DNA of 64,000 nt from Larix kaempferi (GCA_027924585.1 BSBM01000092.1:8488001-8552000), one strand, 5' to 3'. Positions 34,829 to 46,682 are shown, numbered from the stretch's first letter. The notes: generated by a model from the sequence alone, not told the origin. Numbers and translations: made by a program.

Positions 34829-36093
34829 GAGAGACCTTCTCATTGTAAATGGACTTTTGGCTCTTGGCTTCTAGAATAAAATATATTCTTGCAAATACTT
34901 GTGCTCTGGTTTTGGATGTTATTGGTGTTGATTGAAACTGTTCTTCCTTTTCACTAAGGGTCTTGGTGGATATTTTGCACATATTTTTCTCCACGTCTAT
35001 CTACAGGTGAAGAAGTCGAATTGGTGAGGAGGGCACCCTGGCTGGGGAGACTCTCCTTGCTCCTTTCTTTTCTCTTCGTCGATTTCAGGGAGTATCATTG
35101 TCCTTGTACCTCTTACTCTTTGCTATCATGTTCGTCATTTGTATTTCTTCCATTCTTGCTTAAACTGATTGATTTCATTTTCTTGGTTTGACAGGAAGAG
35201 GAGAGCGCATTTGTGGAGCTGAGCATAATTCGTGTGGGAAAGATAAATCATCAAACTTTCATTTGATCTCTGCGCGAACAATCCTCAACATCATAGCAAT
35301 CATCTCCATGACTCAGGTACGCTTGTAAGGTATGTCAATTATTCTTCTATCCTACCCATCTGTCATTTCATGTTAAAACCCTCATTTAAATCCTTCGAAA
35401 AATTCTCTGGCTCAAACGACTTGGTTTACTGGCAAACCATTTCTGGGTTATTTGTCTCTTGCATATCCCTAGGTCGTTTCTCCTAGATGTCTTAGTTGGA
35501 CGACTCCCAAGGCACTTGTCTTCTAACCCTTGCGCATTCCCTGAGTGACTAGTTCTTCTTGTCGTTTGATCCCTATTTGCGAGCTTGTGTACTTTAACAC
35601 TGTCATATCCTTCAATCAACCTGTGCTAGAAAGCCTAAACCTTTAGATCCACTCTTTGGGGCACTTTCCCTATTTTAAGGGTCATGTTTCCCAATGCAGT
35701 TGATTTTGATCATTTGTACTAGCACCCGAATCCTGGGATCACTTTTAATTATTGAGTCGCTGTGTCTAATTATCTTCTTACATTCCTTAAGCCTCCACAG
35801 TGACCCTATTTCCTTAAATCTAGGGTTCTACACCTATCACCTTACGTACCCTATTTCCATAGCTTGATCTAGTGATCTAGTCAGATCTCTCCTGTCGGGA
35901 GTAGATCAGGGTCTCCCCATTTACTATCTGTGGCTTTGATAGTATAAAGTGAAGCGTGCCTCGATTGGCGTGACAACCAATCCTTTTGGGAATCGAGGCT
36001 GTCGTGGTTCACCACTTTGGTTGCCTATCCCCTCTACCATCCTGTATAGGATCCATCATTAGGGGCAACTACAAGATTGGTGATAACAGGAAA

Positions 36094-36342
36094 AACTCGC
36101 AATTTTAAAAAAAAATAAAAAAAATCGCCAATTTTTCGGTGAGGTTTTCAACACTGTTTTTACCCAGATCCGAAAGTGATTTATTGGCAATATGAATGAC
36201 TTTTGTGGATGCCTTTTAACAAATTCCCACTTCATGCCTAGTAGTGTACAAGGTGGTATTTAAACTAGATGATTCCCCCCACCATTTCCTTCGCACACAA
36301 CTTGCAATTCAATTTTTGCCAAGTATGCCCATTTGTGGGATA
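36094..36342 (-). pseudogene. hAT remnants: end of hAT-1 and left part of hAT-2
   Basis: 36094-36160 continues the A/T-rich CG-palindrome end of hAT-1. From about 36180 the sequence appears to belong to a second hAT. The stretch 36302-36342, joined to 45385-45480 across copia E, aligns by eye with the BED-finger coding region of hAT-1 on the minus strand (an EYGD-type start). The rest is too decayed to read. Confidence 0.5.
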
Positions 36343-37043
36343 TGTAAGTATTTGATTCAGAGATCACTGCTCCCTCTAAATCACCCAGAGATCTCAAGCA
36401 GTTTGAGTCTCGATATCAATGCATACTCACATAAATATAAACTCAACAGCTAGATCTCTTTACCAAACAAAAACATACATGCAATCACACATAAACACCG
36501 AATATACCCTGGAAACCCCAACTAGGGAACACCAGCAATCTGTGGGGCTATCTTCTCTCTCGAGCCCAGGGCATATATATAAAATAGACCAATACAATAC
36601 AGGATTACCTCAAAGGTAACTCAATCCCTGAACCAGACAGACTCTAGATCTGCATGCTGATGCATGCACTGGAAGAGTAAGCCCTAACTGGTAAACTGGA
36701 TCTCAGTGTCTCTGCAGGTGCCTCTGACTGATATGCCTCTCTGTATCACATTGCTCTGATTTGCTCTCTCTGAAGACAACCCTCTAAAGAATGCGACCTC
36801 CACTGCATGCAGAAGTGCGCCCTCCCCTCTAAATCTCTGATGCTCGTACCGGGCTGTATCTTAGCAGATCTGAGCTCTGATCATCCCTAACTTTCCTCCA
36901 ATGTTGAGGCAAGGCTATCCTGGAAGTCTCAGACTCTGGATCAGCCAACCGGGCTCCGAATGAGCTCCTCTCCTTGGGAATTGCGCCCTCCTCTAAGGGA
37001 ACACATCCTCCTCTAAACTGATCAGAATGCTCTCTGATGGACT

Positions 37044-40000
37044 TGTTATCACATATATAGTAGCCGGGCTACCATACATTATTTTTCTCATTCCAGTACA
37101 CTATTGAGCCAGTTCCCTTACATTTGAGATGCCGAGATGAGCATCTATATTGGATCACTATCAGATTGTGGACAGCAGTTATATTCCCCATGCCATGACT
37201 GAGTTTCAGGACACTCAGAGAGATGCCCGATATAGCCATTATGCCATTGGTACAGAGCAGACAGTAGCGCCCAGAGTTACAGCAGCAGTCTCAGAGGACA
37301 GATGATGGTACAGGTTGATGAGCTTTCAGGTATATGACTCAGCAGGTATATTATTGTGTTATGGTTAGATTGCTTTTATACTTATTCTTATAGCATGTCT
37401 TAGCACTTAGTATCATGATCTGGCGATCATATAGATATTTGGACCTGGTTGACCTATTATATATATATTACTGTCCCTACTCAGACTTAGAAGTTCACTA
37501 TTCATACTCATTGGTGTATACCCTCCTTAGGGAGAATAGAGGTGATCATTCAACCATACCTTGGCTTGCTAGTGTTGGCTTCATCTTTTCATTGTCTTCA
37601 TCCATCCGTGGCCTACCTTTTAGATTATCACCCTGATTTGCTACTTGACTAGTGACATGGAGGACCTTTCCCCACTGTAGCCTCTGTATTGGATGAGCTT
37701 CCCTGTTTATTGTGTCTCGGCTCTGAGTTGGTGACAAAACTTACCTATGGTGAGTTGGAGTTCCTTGAGAATTCCCCCTAGTCACTAAAGTTGTGTTGGC
37801 TAAACCTGAAACTTTTAGTGCTGCCATCAATACAAAATCTGGAAAAATCAAATGCTATATCTTGTATATGAAAGAAATGCCAAATGAAAATGGCCATGAA
37901 AAATAAAATGTTATATCTTTTGGAAAAATAAATACCTAGGTAAACAAGTTGTCCATGACACACCTAGAAGTGCTCAGGTAAACAAGTGCCTTAAAAACAC
38001 ACCTGCAGCAGAAAGCCTAAAAATAAATGTAAATCTATGCAATGTGTTTGTAAACACACATAGATCAAGGCTATGGAAACCTCAGGCCCAAAAAGCAATG
38101 GAACTTAAATGTTATATCTAAACAATTGCTGGCCTTCTTTGTATTATGGATTGTGCGCATCTGTGATGGTGAATAAACCCTCTTTAAACAACTCATCCAT
38201 TTGTGAGACACCGCCATTCCCTGTGTTATTGCTCATTCAGTATATACTATGGTGTGTATTCCCTTTCCCTTGCCAAAGTGTCACGAAGTCAAGTCAGTCA
38301 AGTCATCCCTTAGCCTAGCCAGTTATTTCAGCCTTCACCCTTCACTAGCAAATTGATCACAACTATGAAGTGAGTATGGTCCTGAAAGTCTAGTCTGAGT
38401 AATAATAATAATTAACGACACTATATATTTGGATTTAGATCGTCAGTCATGATTACTCTGTGTTTTAGTAGCTATTTGAATAAATTGTAAAGCATGTATT
38501 AACCTTGACACCTTGCAGCAGCTATGGATGATAGTCTGAGTTGTATTTGGTCTTGGTTAGACCTAGTTTGACCATGGAGGACCATGAGACATGAGATGTT
38601 GGACCTTATGATGATATGGATAGATGATATATGGTCTATGTACACATACAGGATGATTCTATGCAGCAGCTACAGGGTTATGATGATGATTCTTGGGATA
38701 CAACAGTGTTTGGTCATTTACAGATCATTATTATTGGCCTTGTTCCGGTACATTGGATATTTATTTTGATCATGCAGAGATTCATATGGTGTATGAGTAC
38801 ACATCTTGGATGGATTTGGACCTTCTGAGTCCAATGGGACAGTTTGTTTTCAGTTCCGGGCACTTACAGTGATGATTTAGCCTCAGTAGGCTGTCCTAGT
38901 GCAGTTTTGGTCTATTGGAGGCCCTGTCGGAGCAGAGATGACTTTTATCCGGTTGACCTAGGGCGCTGATGATGGAGGGGGTGGTCCAGCCACTTGTTTT
39001 TACCATATTACCCCCCTCCCGGACACATTGGCACCCTCACCTTGACAGCGCCATCACTCCAGGAGGCAGTTTGGGCAGTTTCACGTTTCCCGAGGCATTT
39101 CAGGATTGGTAGAAATGGCTATTGAGGAAATCGATTTGGGCTACTGAGGCAAAATTATGGCATGGGATGATCAGTGATGATAGATCGGGACCTTCCACAC
39201 CTCCTCCTGCAGTTTCAGCTTCATCGGGGCCCGCATCCATCACTTATGGCACTTTCTGTGGATTTTTGAGGTCTTTTGAGGACCACGACTTCACCTTGGA
39301 GGCACGATTTGGTATATTCATGATTATTTATTGGTTATTGTGCCATGGGGATTGACCAAGGAGGGATAAAATTACCCCTTGGACCCACCATGAGCCTCTT
39401 ATGATATTTTGTCATCATGATTTGGTGGGATTCCCCTCTCCTAGGGCGACTTTGTCCACTTATGTTATATTTTATGTGTGATCCATGTATTATGTTGTTG
39501 AGCTCATCTCAACCATTGATTAGACATTTGTATCTTTTAATCTTAGCCACTCATTCAAAAAGTGGTTAGGGTTTTGGTGCCTCTCCTTCCTATTTAAAGG
39601 AGAGAGCCTCTCATTGTAAAGGGACTTTTGGCTCTGGATTATTGGAATAGAAAATTATTATTGCATCTATCTCCAATGTTGTGGTGAATGTTTTTGGTGT
39701 TCGTTCGTTGGTTCTTCCTTTGCACTGAGTTATTGGAGATCTTGTTTGCCATATCTATTGTACCACGATTTTTGCATCTACAGGTGGAGGCCGATTTGCT
39801 TGAAGGAGGAGGTATTGGTAGGGGAAGACTCTCCCTACTTCTTCTTTGGAGCTCTTCGTTGGTAACAGGGAGTATTACTGTCCCAGGACCTTCTATTTCA
39901 TGTTACTATTTGCATTTCTCTTGTATTTCTTCCATGCTTGATCTTACTGATTGAATTTCATTCCTTGGTTTGACAGGTAGAGGAAGGCGCACTTGTGGAC

Positions 40001-41535
40001 TTGGGCATCAAATTGGCAAGCAAATCAACAATCTCTCATTTGATCTCTGCGGGAATCTTCCTCAACATCAAGGCATCTCAACCACATCATTCAGGTATGA
40101 TCTCAAGGTAAGTTCTATCTCCATAGTCTATCCAATTGTCAAAAACACTTAAAACCCTAATTAATCAAAACCCCAATTTTACATTTTCTTAGATCTACTG
40201 AGATCTAGTGGGTTGTTGGGCATGATATTGAAAACCCACCTCTATAGCATCCACGGCATCCCGGATCTATAGTTTGGTGAGGATTGGCCTCCGTTTGACC
40301 CCTCTCCCAAGCCAACCTAGCTTCTCCCAAGGAAGGCGCACTTCACCATTTGAGCAGGTTGACCTAGATCTAAGCGATGGGTGTTTGAGATTCCACTTGA
40401 TTTGACATCTACACATCAAATAACATACACCCAGGTTGTCCCTTTCTTGAAATTCACCTTGTGGGCCCCATTCCACATTTTAAGGGATTTAATCCCCATT
40501 TTGGACCACTTGGAACACTTAAACTCAGATCTACAAAGATCTAACCGGTGGATTGCCACAAAATTACAGATCCATACCCCTACTTGACTGATCTACCCGG
40601 ATCTAAAGTTTGGATGCCATCCGACATGATTTGACCCACCTAAACCCTGATTGAAGCCTCCTTAGGGAAAGTCGCACCACCTTGGAGAAGTGAGTTCACT
40701 CACTTCGAGGAACTGGGTACTTGAGATTTTTGGAGATCTAAAACCGGAATAATTCAAAACCTAGGTCTAGACTGTCACTTTGCCAAATCTTGCCTTGGGG
40801 ACTGCATTCCTTGTTTTAAGGGATTGTGGTCCACTTGGGTCAAACCTAGATCTAGACACATTTAAACATCAAGACCTATACTGTCCACTTATCTCATGTT
40901 GTAGGAGTCCTAAACCATAAGTCAACCCTACTTTGACTCCACTCCCCAATTCCCAAGGCACTGGTTTATCTCCAAGACAACCCAACTCTCCTAGATTGTT
41001 GGATTGACTTATGGTTTGACTTTTGCATGGTGAACTATACCTTTGAAGACATCATGAACCATAGTCAAGATTGTCTCATGTACTAGTTAGCCCCAATCTG
41101 ACCCCTAAGCAACCCTGCATTGGACACGGTTCCCAAGGCAGTGGATCTTTGACATTGACCTAGTACACTAGCCCTAGATCTCACTTTAAACATTGTAAGT
41201 CACTTTCACTTCAACTATGAACCAAAGCTATACCTATTAAACCCCTCACTTGGCTTGTGACTTCATCCTTAGGTCTAGGATAAACCATACACCTAACTTC
41301 AACTAGAAATACCCTGATTTGGTGTCTTGGTTTTGATCTCTCCTGTCGGGAGTAGATCGGGTCTCCCCCTTTGTTGTCTGGGCTAGATAACATAAAGTGA
41401 AGGTTGCCTCGACTGGCGTGACAACCATATATTGGAGGTCGAGGTGATCGTGGTTGCACCTATTGAGTTGCCCTTCCCTATTGCCATCCATGACTGGATC
41501 CATCCATAGGGGTAACTACATCCTAGGTGATAACA
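37044..41535 (+). repeat. Solo LTR B, gypsy (4.49 kb), inside the copia E 3' LTR
   Basis: Starts TGTTATCACA and ends GGTGATAACA, with perfect 5-bp duplicates GGACT (37039-37043, 41536-41540). It has no interior. TATTTAAAG is at 39591-39599, a mini-exon-like segment at 39977-40094, and a U5 hairpin CTCTCCTGTCGGGAG at 41338-41352. The stretch 40190-41270 is made of diverged AGATCT-rich tandem units that account for most of its extra length over LTR A. Confidence 0.9.
39591..39599 (+). promoter_or_regulatory. TATA box of LTR B
   Basis: TATTTAAAG in the same context as in LTR A: GAGAG, then CTCTCATTGTAAA. Confidence 0.55.
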
Positions 41536-42027
41536 GGACTGTCTCAATCCACAGACCTGGGTGCCTAGTGACTCTAAAGCTGAAGGTCACTGATCCAGCT
41601 CAGATCTGACCTTCCTAGCTCCTGCAGCAGCTCCTCTCTCTCTCAAAAAGTCGCCCTGCATGCACAACTACGCCCTCCTCTCTCCAGCACTATCACTCTC
41701 TGATAATACAACTGAGCAACCTCATCTGGGGACCCCCTGCCTCTATAAGTAATCTCACCGATGAATTAGGTTTACCAAAACCCTAATTCTCGGTGCATGC
41801 AAAAGTCACTTTTGCATGCATCCAATGATCGCTGACAGGTCATGCAAAACTCATGCTTGCAAAGGTCAAATCACCCCGGAAGTTCTGCACGCAACCACCA
41901 CTGGGCTTATGCCACTGAGTAGAGTGCATCTCACCCTCTACTCCATACTAATGCCTATACAGCTAATGTACCTCCATGCAAGGCATCTGAATCATGGAGG
42001 ACATCCTGAAGTTACCACACTCTAACA

Positions 42028-42036
42028 CTCCCTCTT
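42028..42036 (-). other. Polypurine tract of copia E
   Basis: The minus strand reads AAGAGGGAG immediately before the 3' LTR start TGTTAGAG. It sits in a small hairpin (CCCTCTTAACGAGGG on the plus strand), a pattern also seen at the copia F LTR. Confidence 0.7.
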
Positions 42037-42039
42037 AAC

Positions 42040-42660
42040 GAGGGAAGTCCTACCACTGATGCTTGGATCCATCAAGTCCACTGCTGCTGACACTGATCTA
42101 ACTGATCTACCTGTCACTGCTACCCTCTGACCTGAACAACCCTGATCAATCTCCATAAGTGTGGCTTCAAAAGAAGCCCCCTGATCAACCACTACTGACT
42201 TTGTCCCTACACTCTGACTCAGACTCCCTCTGAGTCTCTGCTGCTGTAACCAGTCCTGAAGACTGTTGTCAAGTGGATCCACCACTCTGTAGGTGATCTG
42301 TCTATGTCCATGAGTTGACTCAGCTTTGTAAGTCAACTCCCTCTATCTCTGAGTTGACTCAGCTCTCTCCCGAGCCAAGTCCATCTCAACCATCTCGTGC
42401 CAGCTCAATCTCTGACTGGTACCTGCATGAGCAGCATGCTCATCCATCTGATATGAGCCCAAGGGCTCAATCTCCTGAGACTCATGACTATCATGAGCAT
42501 CTCGCTCATCCATCTGAACTCCAGAATCACTCCCCTGATCCTCCTCATCATGGTGAGCATCTCGCCCACCCATTTGCTGACCAGACTCACTCCTCCTGGC
42601 CTCATCTCTGCTATGAGCATCCCGCTCATCATCCTCCTCTGAATCTGAAGATGTACTCAG
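42040..42660 (-). pseudogene. Repetitive acidic reading frame at the 3' end of copia E
   Basis: A frame of about 205 codons with a single internal TAG near 42342, ending against the polypurine tract. The first part repeats a motif of the form QMDERDAH (GGRDAHHDEED, QMDERDAHDSHESQE, QMDEHAAHAG), made by a ~60-70-bp tandem DNA repeat with GATGCTCA cores. The second part (VDPLDNSLQDWLQQQ and on) has no repeat. It occupies the place where integrase, RT and RNase H would be and resembles none of them. It could be the decayed INT-RT linker, a captured sequence or chance. Confidence 0.4.
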
Positions 42661-42699
42661 CCATCATGATGTGCCCATAGTAGGTCGTCCCTAAACCTA

Positions 42700-43901
42700 G
42701 TATTCACCGTCGATCCTGTGACCCAACAAGACTCGGTCTACTCCTCTAAGATAGGTGAATATCTGATCCCGCTAGAACACTACTGAGTAGCCAGCAGCTA
42801 CCAAAGCTGCCACTGAGAGGATACTCCCCCTCAATCCTGGAACAAAGAACACTCCTGAAACCTCCAGGAGCTCCCCAAGGTTAAGCAGAAATCTCACTTT
42901 GCCCACCCCAGTAACCAAATGATCAACTCCCTACACATTCCGAGCCAACTACAAGGGTGTGTGCTCTAAGGTCAGGAATGCATCTCGCACTCCTGTCATG
43001 TGACTGTTGAGAGTGCAGTCCACTCTCCAACTCTAATCAACCTGAACCTCCGGTAGGCTACTATCATGTCCTGACTGAACTGAGGCTAATGAGAACTCCT
43101 TCTCAAACCGAGAAGTAAACTCATCAACCTCCTCCACCGCTGCCACTTGCTTCCCTTTCTTCTTATGCGGACATTGTCCCGCATACTATCCATAGTCGTT
43201 GCAGGCGAAGCATTTGATCTTGCTCAGATCCTTCTTCTGTCTGCCTCTCTGTTTCCCGCCTGCTGCGAAAGCCACATCCTCCTCCTCTGGAGTAGCAGAA
43301 GCTGAACCCTCTATGTACCCTCTCCAGATATCCTCCTATGTGAAATCGTCCCATAGATGATCCCACTTGGGAAGGTTCTCTTGAGCTATGATAGACTGAA
43401 CAAGCACTGCCCATGGCACAGTCACGCCATTCAAGGCCTGTTGAAACTCGAACCAACTCACTATCCTCTACCTTCTCACCCACTACTCCCAACTCATCCC
43501 TAACCTGATTTATCTTGGTGAGATAGGTAGTCATGCTCTCATCCTTCCCCATCTTGATGCTTCTCAGGTTCTCCTTGAGAACCATCTTCCTATTTGCATT
43601 AGAGCTCTGGTACAGATTAGTCAATGCATCCCACATCTCAAACACATTGTCCTTGGTAGAGAAATGTGGGATAACATGATCCTTGATCGCATCAAGAAGG
43701 ATCTGCTGAACCTTCACATTCTTCTTATCATACCCTGCTTTGGCAATGACATCAGACGGAACTGTAATTGGATTTGTCGTTGTGTTGTTCACAACATCCC
43801 ATAAGTTCACACTCTTTCAGCAAGAGTGTAATACATGCCCTCCATGCACTATAGTTGGAGGTCCCATCCAACCAGTCCTCCACTCTCAAACTGGTGGCCA
43901 T
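42700..43901 (-). pseudogene. Copia E gag, protease remnant and pre-integrase remnant
   Basis: Starts at ATG 43901 with MATSLRVEDWLDG, the standard copia gag entry. After a frameshift near 43810 the frame 43810-43163 shows the UBN2-type gag region (ALTNLYQSSNANRKMVLKENL, then MTTYLTKINQVRDEL). Further on is a zinc knuckle FACNDYG with a stop and a His to Tyr change, then a protease-like SHMTGVRDAFLTLEHT and a pre-integrase-like VPGLRGSILSVAAL. Several stops and shifts interrupt it. In a working element this part packages the RNA and matures the particle. Confidence 0.72.
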
Positions 43902-43959
43902 ACTCTCACAACTAAAATACTGTAACCCACAATGAACAAGAATCTCTCCTGATCACAGA

Positions 43960-44125
43960 TCTGGTAGATCTATCACAAATCTAACCACTGAATCAACTGA
44001 TCGATAGATCTGACCTCTACAACCTCAGATCTGAACTGTGTTGTTCAGATCTGGTAGATCTGGTCTCTATCTCCACAAATCTACTAGATCTATCTCAGAT
44101 CTAGTCTCCAACACCACAGATCTAT
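43960..44125. repeat. AGATCT-rich leader of copia E
   Basis: About nine AGATCT hexamers occur in 165 bases between PBS and gag, some as direct pairs (CAGATCTGGTAGATCT). No gene. Confidence 0.6.
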
Positions 44126-44153
44126 GTGTGACTGCCCACTCTGACCCTCAACA

Positions 44154-44167
44154 GGGCTCTAATACCA
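44154..44167 (-). other. Primer binding site of copia E (initiator tRNA-Met type)
   Basis: The minus strand reads TGGTATTAGAGCCC, next to the 5' LTR. One base differs from TGGTATCAGAGC. Confidence 0.78.
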
Positions 44168-45384
44168 TGTAAATAATCGATTCAGGGATCACTACTCCCT
44201 CTGAATCACCCAGAGATCTCAAGCAGTTTGAGTCTCGATATCAATGCATACTCACATAAATATAAACTCAACAGCTAGATCTCTTTACCAAACTGAAACA
44301 TACATGCAATCACACATAAACACTGAATATACCTTGGAAACCCCAACCGGGGAAAACCAGCAATATGTGGGCTATCTTCTCTCTCGAGCCTAAAGAATAT
44401 ATATAAAATAGACAAGTACAATACAGGATTACCTCAAAGGTAACTCAATCCCTGAACCAAACAGACTCTAGATCTGCATGCATCAGCTGATGCATGCACT
44501 GGAAGAGTAAGCCCTAACTGGTAAACTGGATCTGAGTGTCTCTGCAGGTGCCTCTGACTGATCTGCCTCTCTGTATCACACTGCTCTGATCTGCTCTCTC
44601 TAAAGACAGCCCTCTGAAGAATGCGACCTCCACTGCAGGCAGAAGTGCGCCCTCCCCTCTAGATCTTTGATGCTCGTATCGGACCGGATCTCAGTAGAGC
44701 TGAGCTCTGGTCGTCCCTAACCTTCCTCCAATGCTGAGGTAAGGCTATCCTGGAAGTCTTAGACTCTGGATCGGTCAACCGGGCTCCGAATGAGCTCCTC
44801 CCTCCTTGGGAATTGTGCCCTCCTCCAAGGGAACACATCCTCCTCTAAACTGAGCAGAATGCTCTCTGATGGACTGTCTCTGCTCTCTGATGGACTATCT
44901 CAGTCCACAGACCTAGGTGCCTAGTGACTCTGGAGCTGAAGGTCACTAATCCAGCTCAGATCTGACCTTCCTAGCTCCTGCAGCAGCTCCTCTCTCTCTC
45001 AAAAAGTCGCCCTGCATGCACAACCGCACCCTCCTCTCTCCAGCACTATCACCCTCTGATAATACAACTGAGCTACCTCATCTGGGGAACCCCTGCCTCT
45101 ATAAGTAATCTCACCGATGAATTAGGTTTACCAAAACCCTAATTCTTGGTGCATGCAAAAGTTACTTTTGCATGCATCCAATGATCGCTGACAGGTCATG
45201 CAAAACTCATGCATACAAAGGTCAAATCACCCCGAAAGTTCCGCATGCAGCCCACCACTGGGCTCATGCCACTGAGTAGAGTGCATCTCACCCTCTACTC
45301 CATACTGATGCCTATACAGCTAATGTACCTCCATGCAAGGCATCTGAATCATTGAGGACATCCCGAAGTTACCACACTCTAACA
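44168..45384 (-). repeat. 5' LTR of copia E (1.22 kb)
   Basis: Direct counterpart of the split 3' LTR. Plus-strand edges are TGTAAATAATCGATTCAG and CACACTCTAACA. It carries a short tandem duplication of GCTCTCTGATGGACT near 44860-44900. Confidence 0.85.
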
Positions 45385-46014
45385 AGATCACCATATTCCC
45401 TCATAGTGTCCAAAGCTTTCGGCATTTTCAAATAGCAATGATTAAACCTAGGGCAAAGAAAAATGGAAATCAAGATAATTTGAAATTTCAAAATATAAGA
45501 ATGCTGCAAATAAATAAAAAAGATCTAGATCTAAATAAATGGTAGATCTCCCCTTAAAAATTAGCAAGAGGGAAAACTGATGGACATTGCAAAACCTATC
45601 AAAAATCTAAAAAACAAACAAAAACTATGCAGAAATTGTCAGACAGACCTGCAAATGTGGAAACGGTGGATGGGAATCAATCCCCAATCCACAATAAACT
45701 GGTGATGACGAATGAAAATACTCCATTTCTGGTCCTTGGCTCAAAGAAAAATGGTGGAGACCTCCTTTGCTCTCAAACCCCTTTACACTGTTTTGAAAAT
45801 GAGAAAAAAAGTGTCAACGTTTGGGTTATAAGTCGGACTGTCTGAAGGCCAGTGATATTTCCCATCAAATCACAAAATTTTCCAAAATTATCATGGTGTT
45901 TGGAAAAGATCGCTATATTTTCAACATCAAAAAATATCACGATATTTTCCAGCGATAATAACGTCCTCTAGGTCACATCACGATGTCAATGATATTATCA
46001 CAATGTTTGCAGCA
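45385..46014 (-). pseudogene. hAT-2 remnant, BED-finger start and upstream region
   Basis: 45385-45480 aligns by eye with 30612-30700 of hAT-1 (TCACCATA, then GGCATTTT, then CCTAGGGCA), placing the start of a BED-finger exon here and its continuation at 36302-36342 beyond copia E. The remaining 0.5 kb is A-rich and non-coding, ending in CG/AT inverted motifs (CACGATATTTTCCAGCGATA, GATATTATCACAATG) like a hAT end. The right edge near 46014 is approximate. Confidence 0.5.
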
Positions 46015-46296
46015 CTGGTTTAGAAGATCACAACCAAGATCTGCCAGCAAGTGGATAGACCCTAATACAGAACTGAGCAGCCATGCCCCCTACTGTAATT
46101 ATGTTACATGCTTGTTTGTGACCAAAAGGGTTTTATTTTTTGCAACTTTTGCATTTATGGAGAATATGTGGATCCTCATAGGATTTTATAGCACCATTTC
46201 TTTTATTGGAAGCTTCAAGAAAGATATCCTAGGTATTGCACCACATAGCATGGCCTTTCTTTGGCTTAAAATCCAGGTCAAAGGGGGATCGACTGA
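46015..46296. other. Probable PDF1A intron sequence left of the duplication
   Basis: No exon or element recognised in these 280 bases. Confidence 0.3.
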
Positions 46297-46614
46297 ATTC
46301 CACCAAAGTCGCCAAGAACTTGTCACCAGCCTATCCCTTTTTAAGTTTTCGATATCATACCATTCAATGGGGCAGGCCACAACTAGAAGAGAAACTTGGT
46401 ATATGCCTTAAAACTCTATCAACCTCGCCAATGAACCAATGCCCCAATTGGAATATAGCACTATTTTTGCTATTGATGCCATTTTGCCATTTTGGGCTGC
46501 CTCTTGCAGGCCCTTTAATTATATTGTAAAATAGCTATATACTTATTGTATTTTTTTTATATTAATGAAAACTTATTTCAGTAAAAATATAAATATAAAA
46601 AATACAAATCTTAC

Positions 46615-46682
46615 CTAAGACATCCTTCAAAGAATTTTACAGTCTTTGTGCCCTTTGATTTAAGTTTAGGATTTATTATTAT
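46615..46682 (-). CDS. PDF1A: Peptide deformylase 1A, duplicated exon, copy 1 (downstream)
   Basis: A 68-bp exon-like segment bounded on the minus strand by acceptor ...GATGCAG and donor GTAAGA. It reads IIINPKLKSKGTKTV, then KFFEGCL, ending AG of a split Ser codon. FFEGCLS is motif 2 of peptide deformylase; its Cys binds the active-site metal ion. It differs from copy 2 by one base, GTA (Val) for GCA (Ala). Because 68 is not a multiple of three, using both copies would break the frame, so only one can serve in a given mRNA. Which copy is used cannot be told from the sequence. Confidence 0.7.

Larger units (their letters stand above)
31349..36088 (+). repeat. Solo LTR A, gypsy, inserted in hAT-1
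   Basis: Starts TGTTATCAC and ends GGTGATAACA. It is flanked by GGAAA on both sides (31344-31348 and 36089-36093), and no internal region is present, so it is a solo LTR left by LTR-LTR recombination. It carries a nested hAT (31564-32382). TATTTAAAG is at 34820-34828. A mini-exon-like segment lies at 35195-35316 and a U5 hairpin at 35887-35901. It is related throughout to LTR B but lacks about 0.6 kb of internal tandem repeats. Confidence 0.85.
36343..42027 (-). repeat. 3' LTR of copia E, interrupted by LTR B
   Basis: Consists of 36343-37043 and 41541-42027, about 1.19 kb together. It matches the 5' LTR from its TGTAAGTA edge to TCTAACA. The GGACT duplicate flanking LTR B lies at 37039-37043 and 41536-41540. 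Confidence 0.85.
36343..45384 (-). mobile_element. Ty1/copia element E (minus), internally deleted, split by solo LTR B
   Basis: 5' LTR 44168-45384, PBS 44154-44167, gag with a zinc-knuckle remnant, a protease and pre-integrase remnant, an unusual repetitive 3' frame, a polypurine tract and 3' LTR (36343-42027). Integrase, RT and RNase H are absent. It sits inside hAT-2. Flanks GGATA and AGATC agree at three of five positions, so the target duplicate has decayed. Confidence 0.82.

Noticed and set aside
36338-45389. GGATA/AGATC as a clean target duplication of copia E
   Set aside because: Only three of five bases agree; the nesting rests on the LTR pair and the split hAT-2 BED exon instead.
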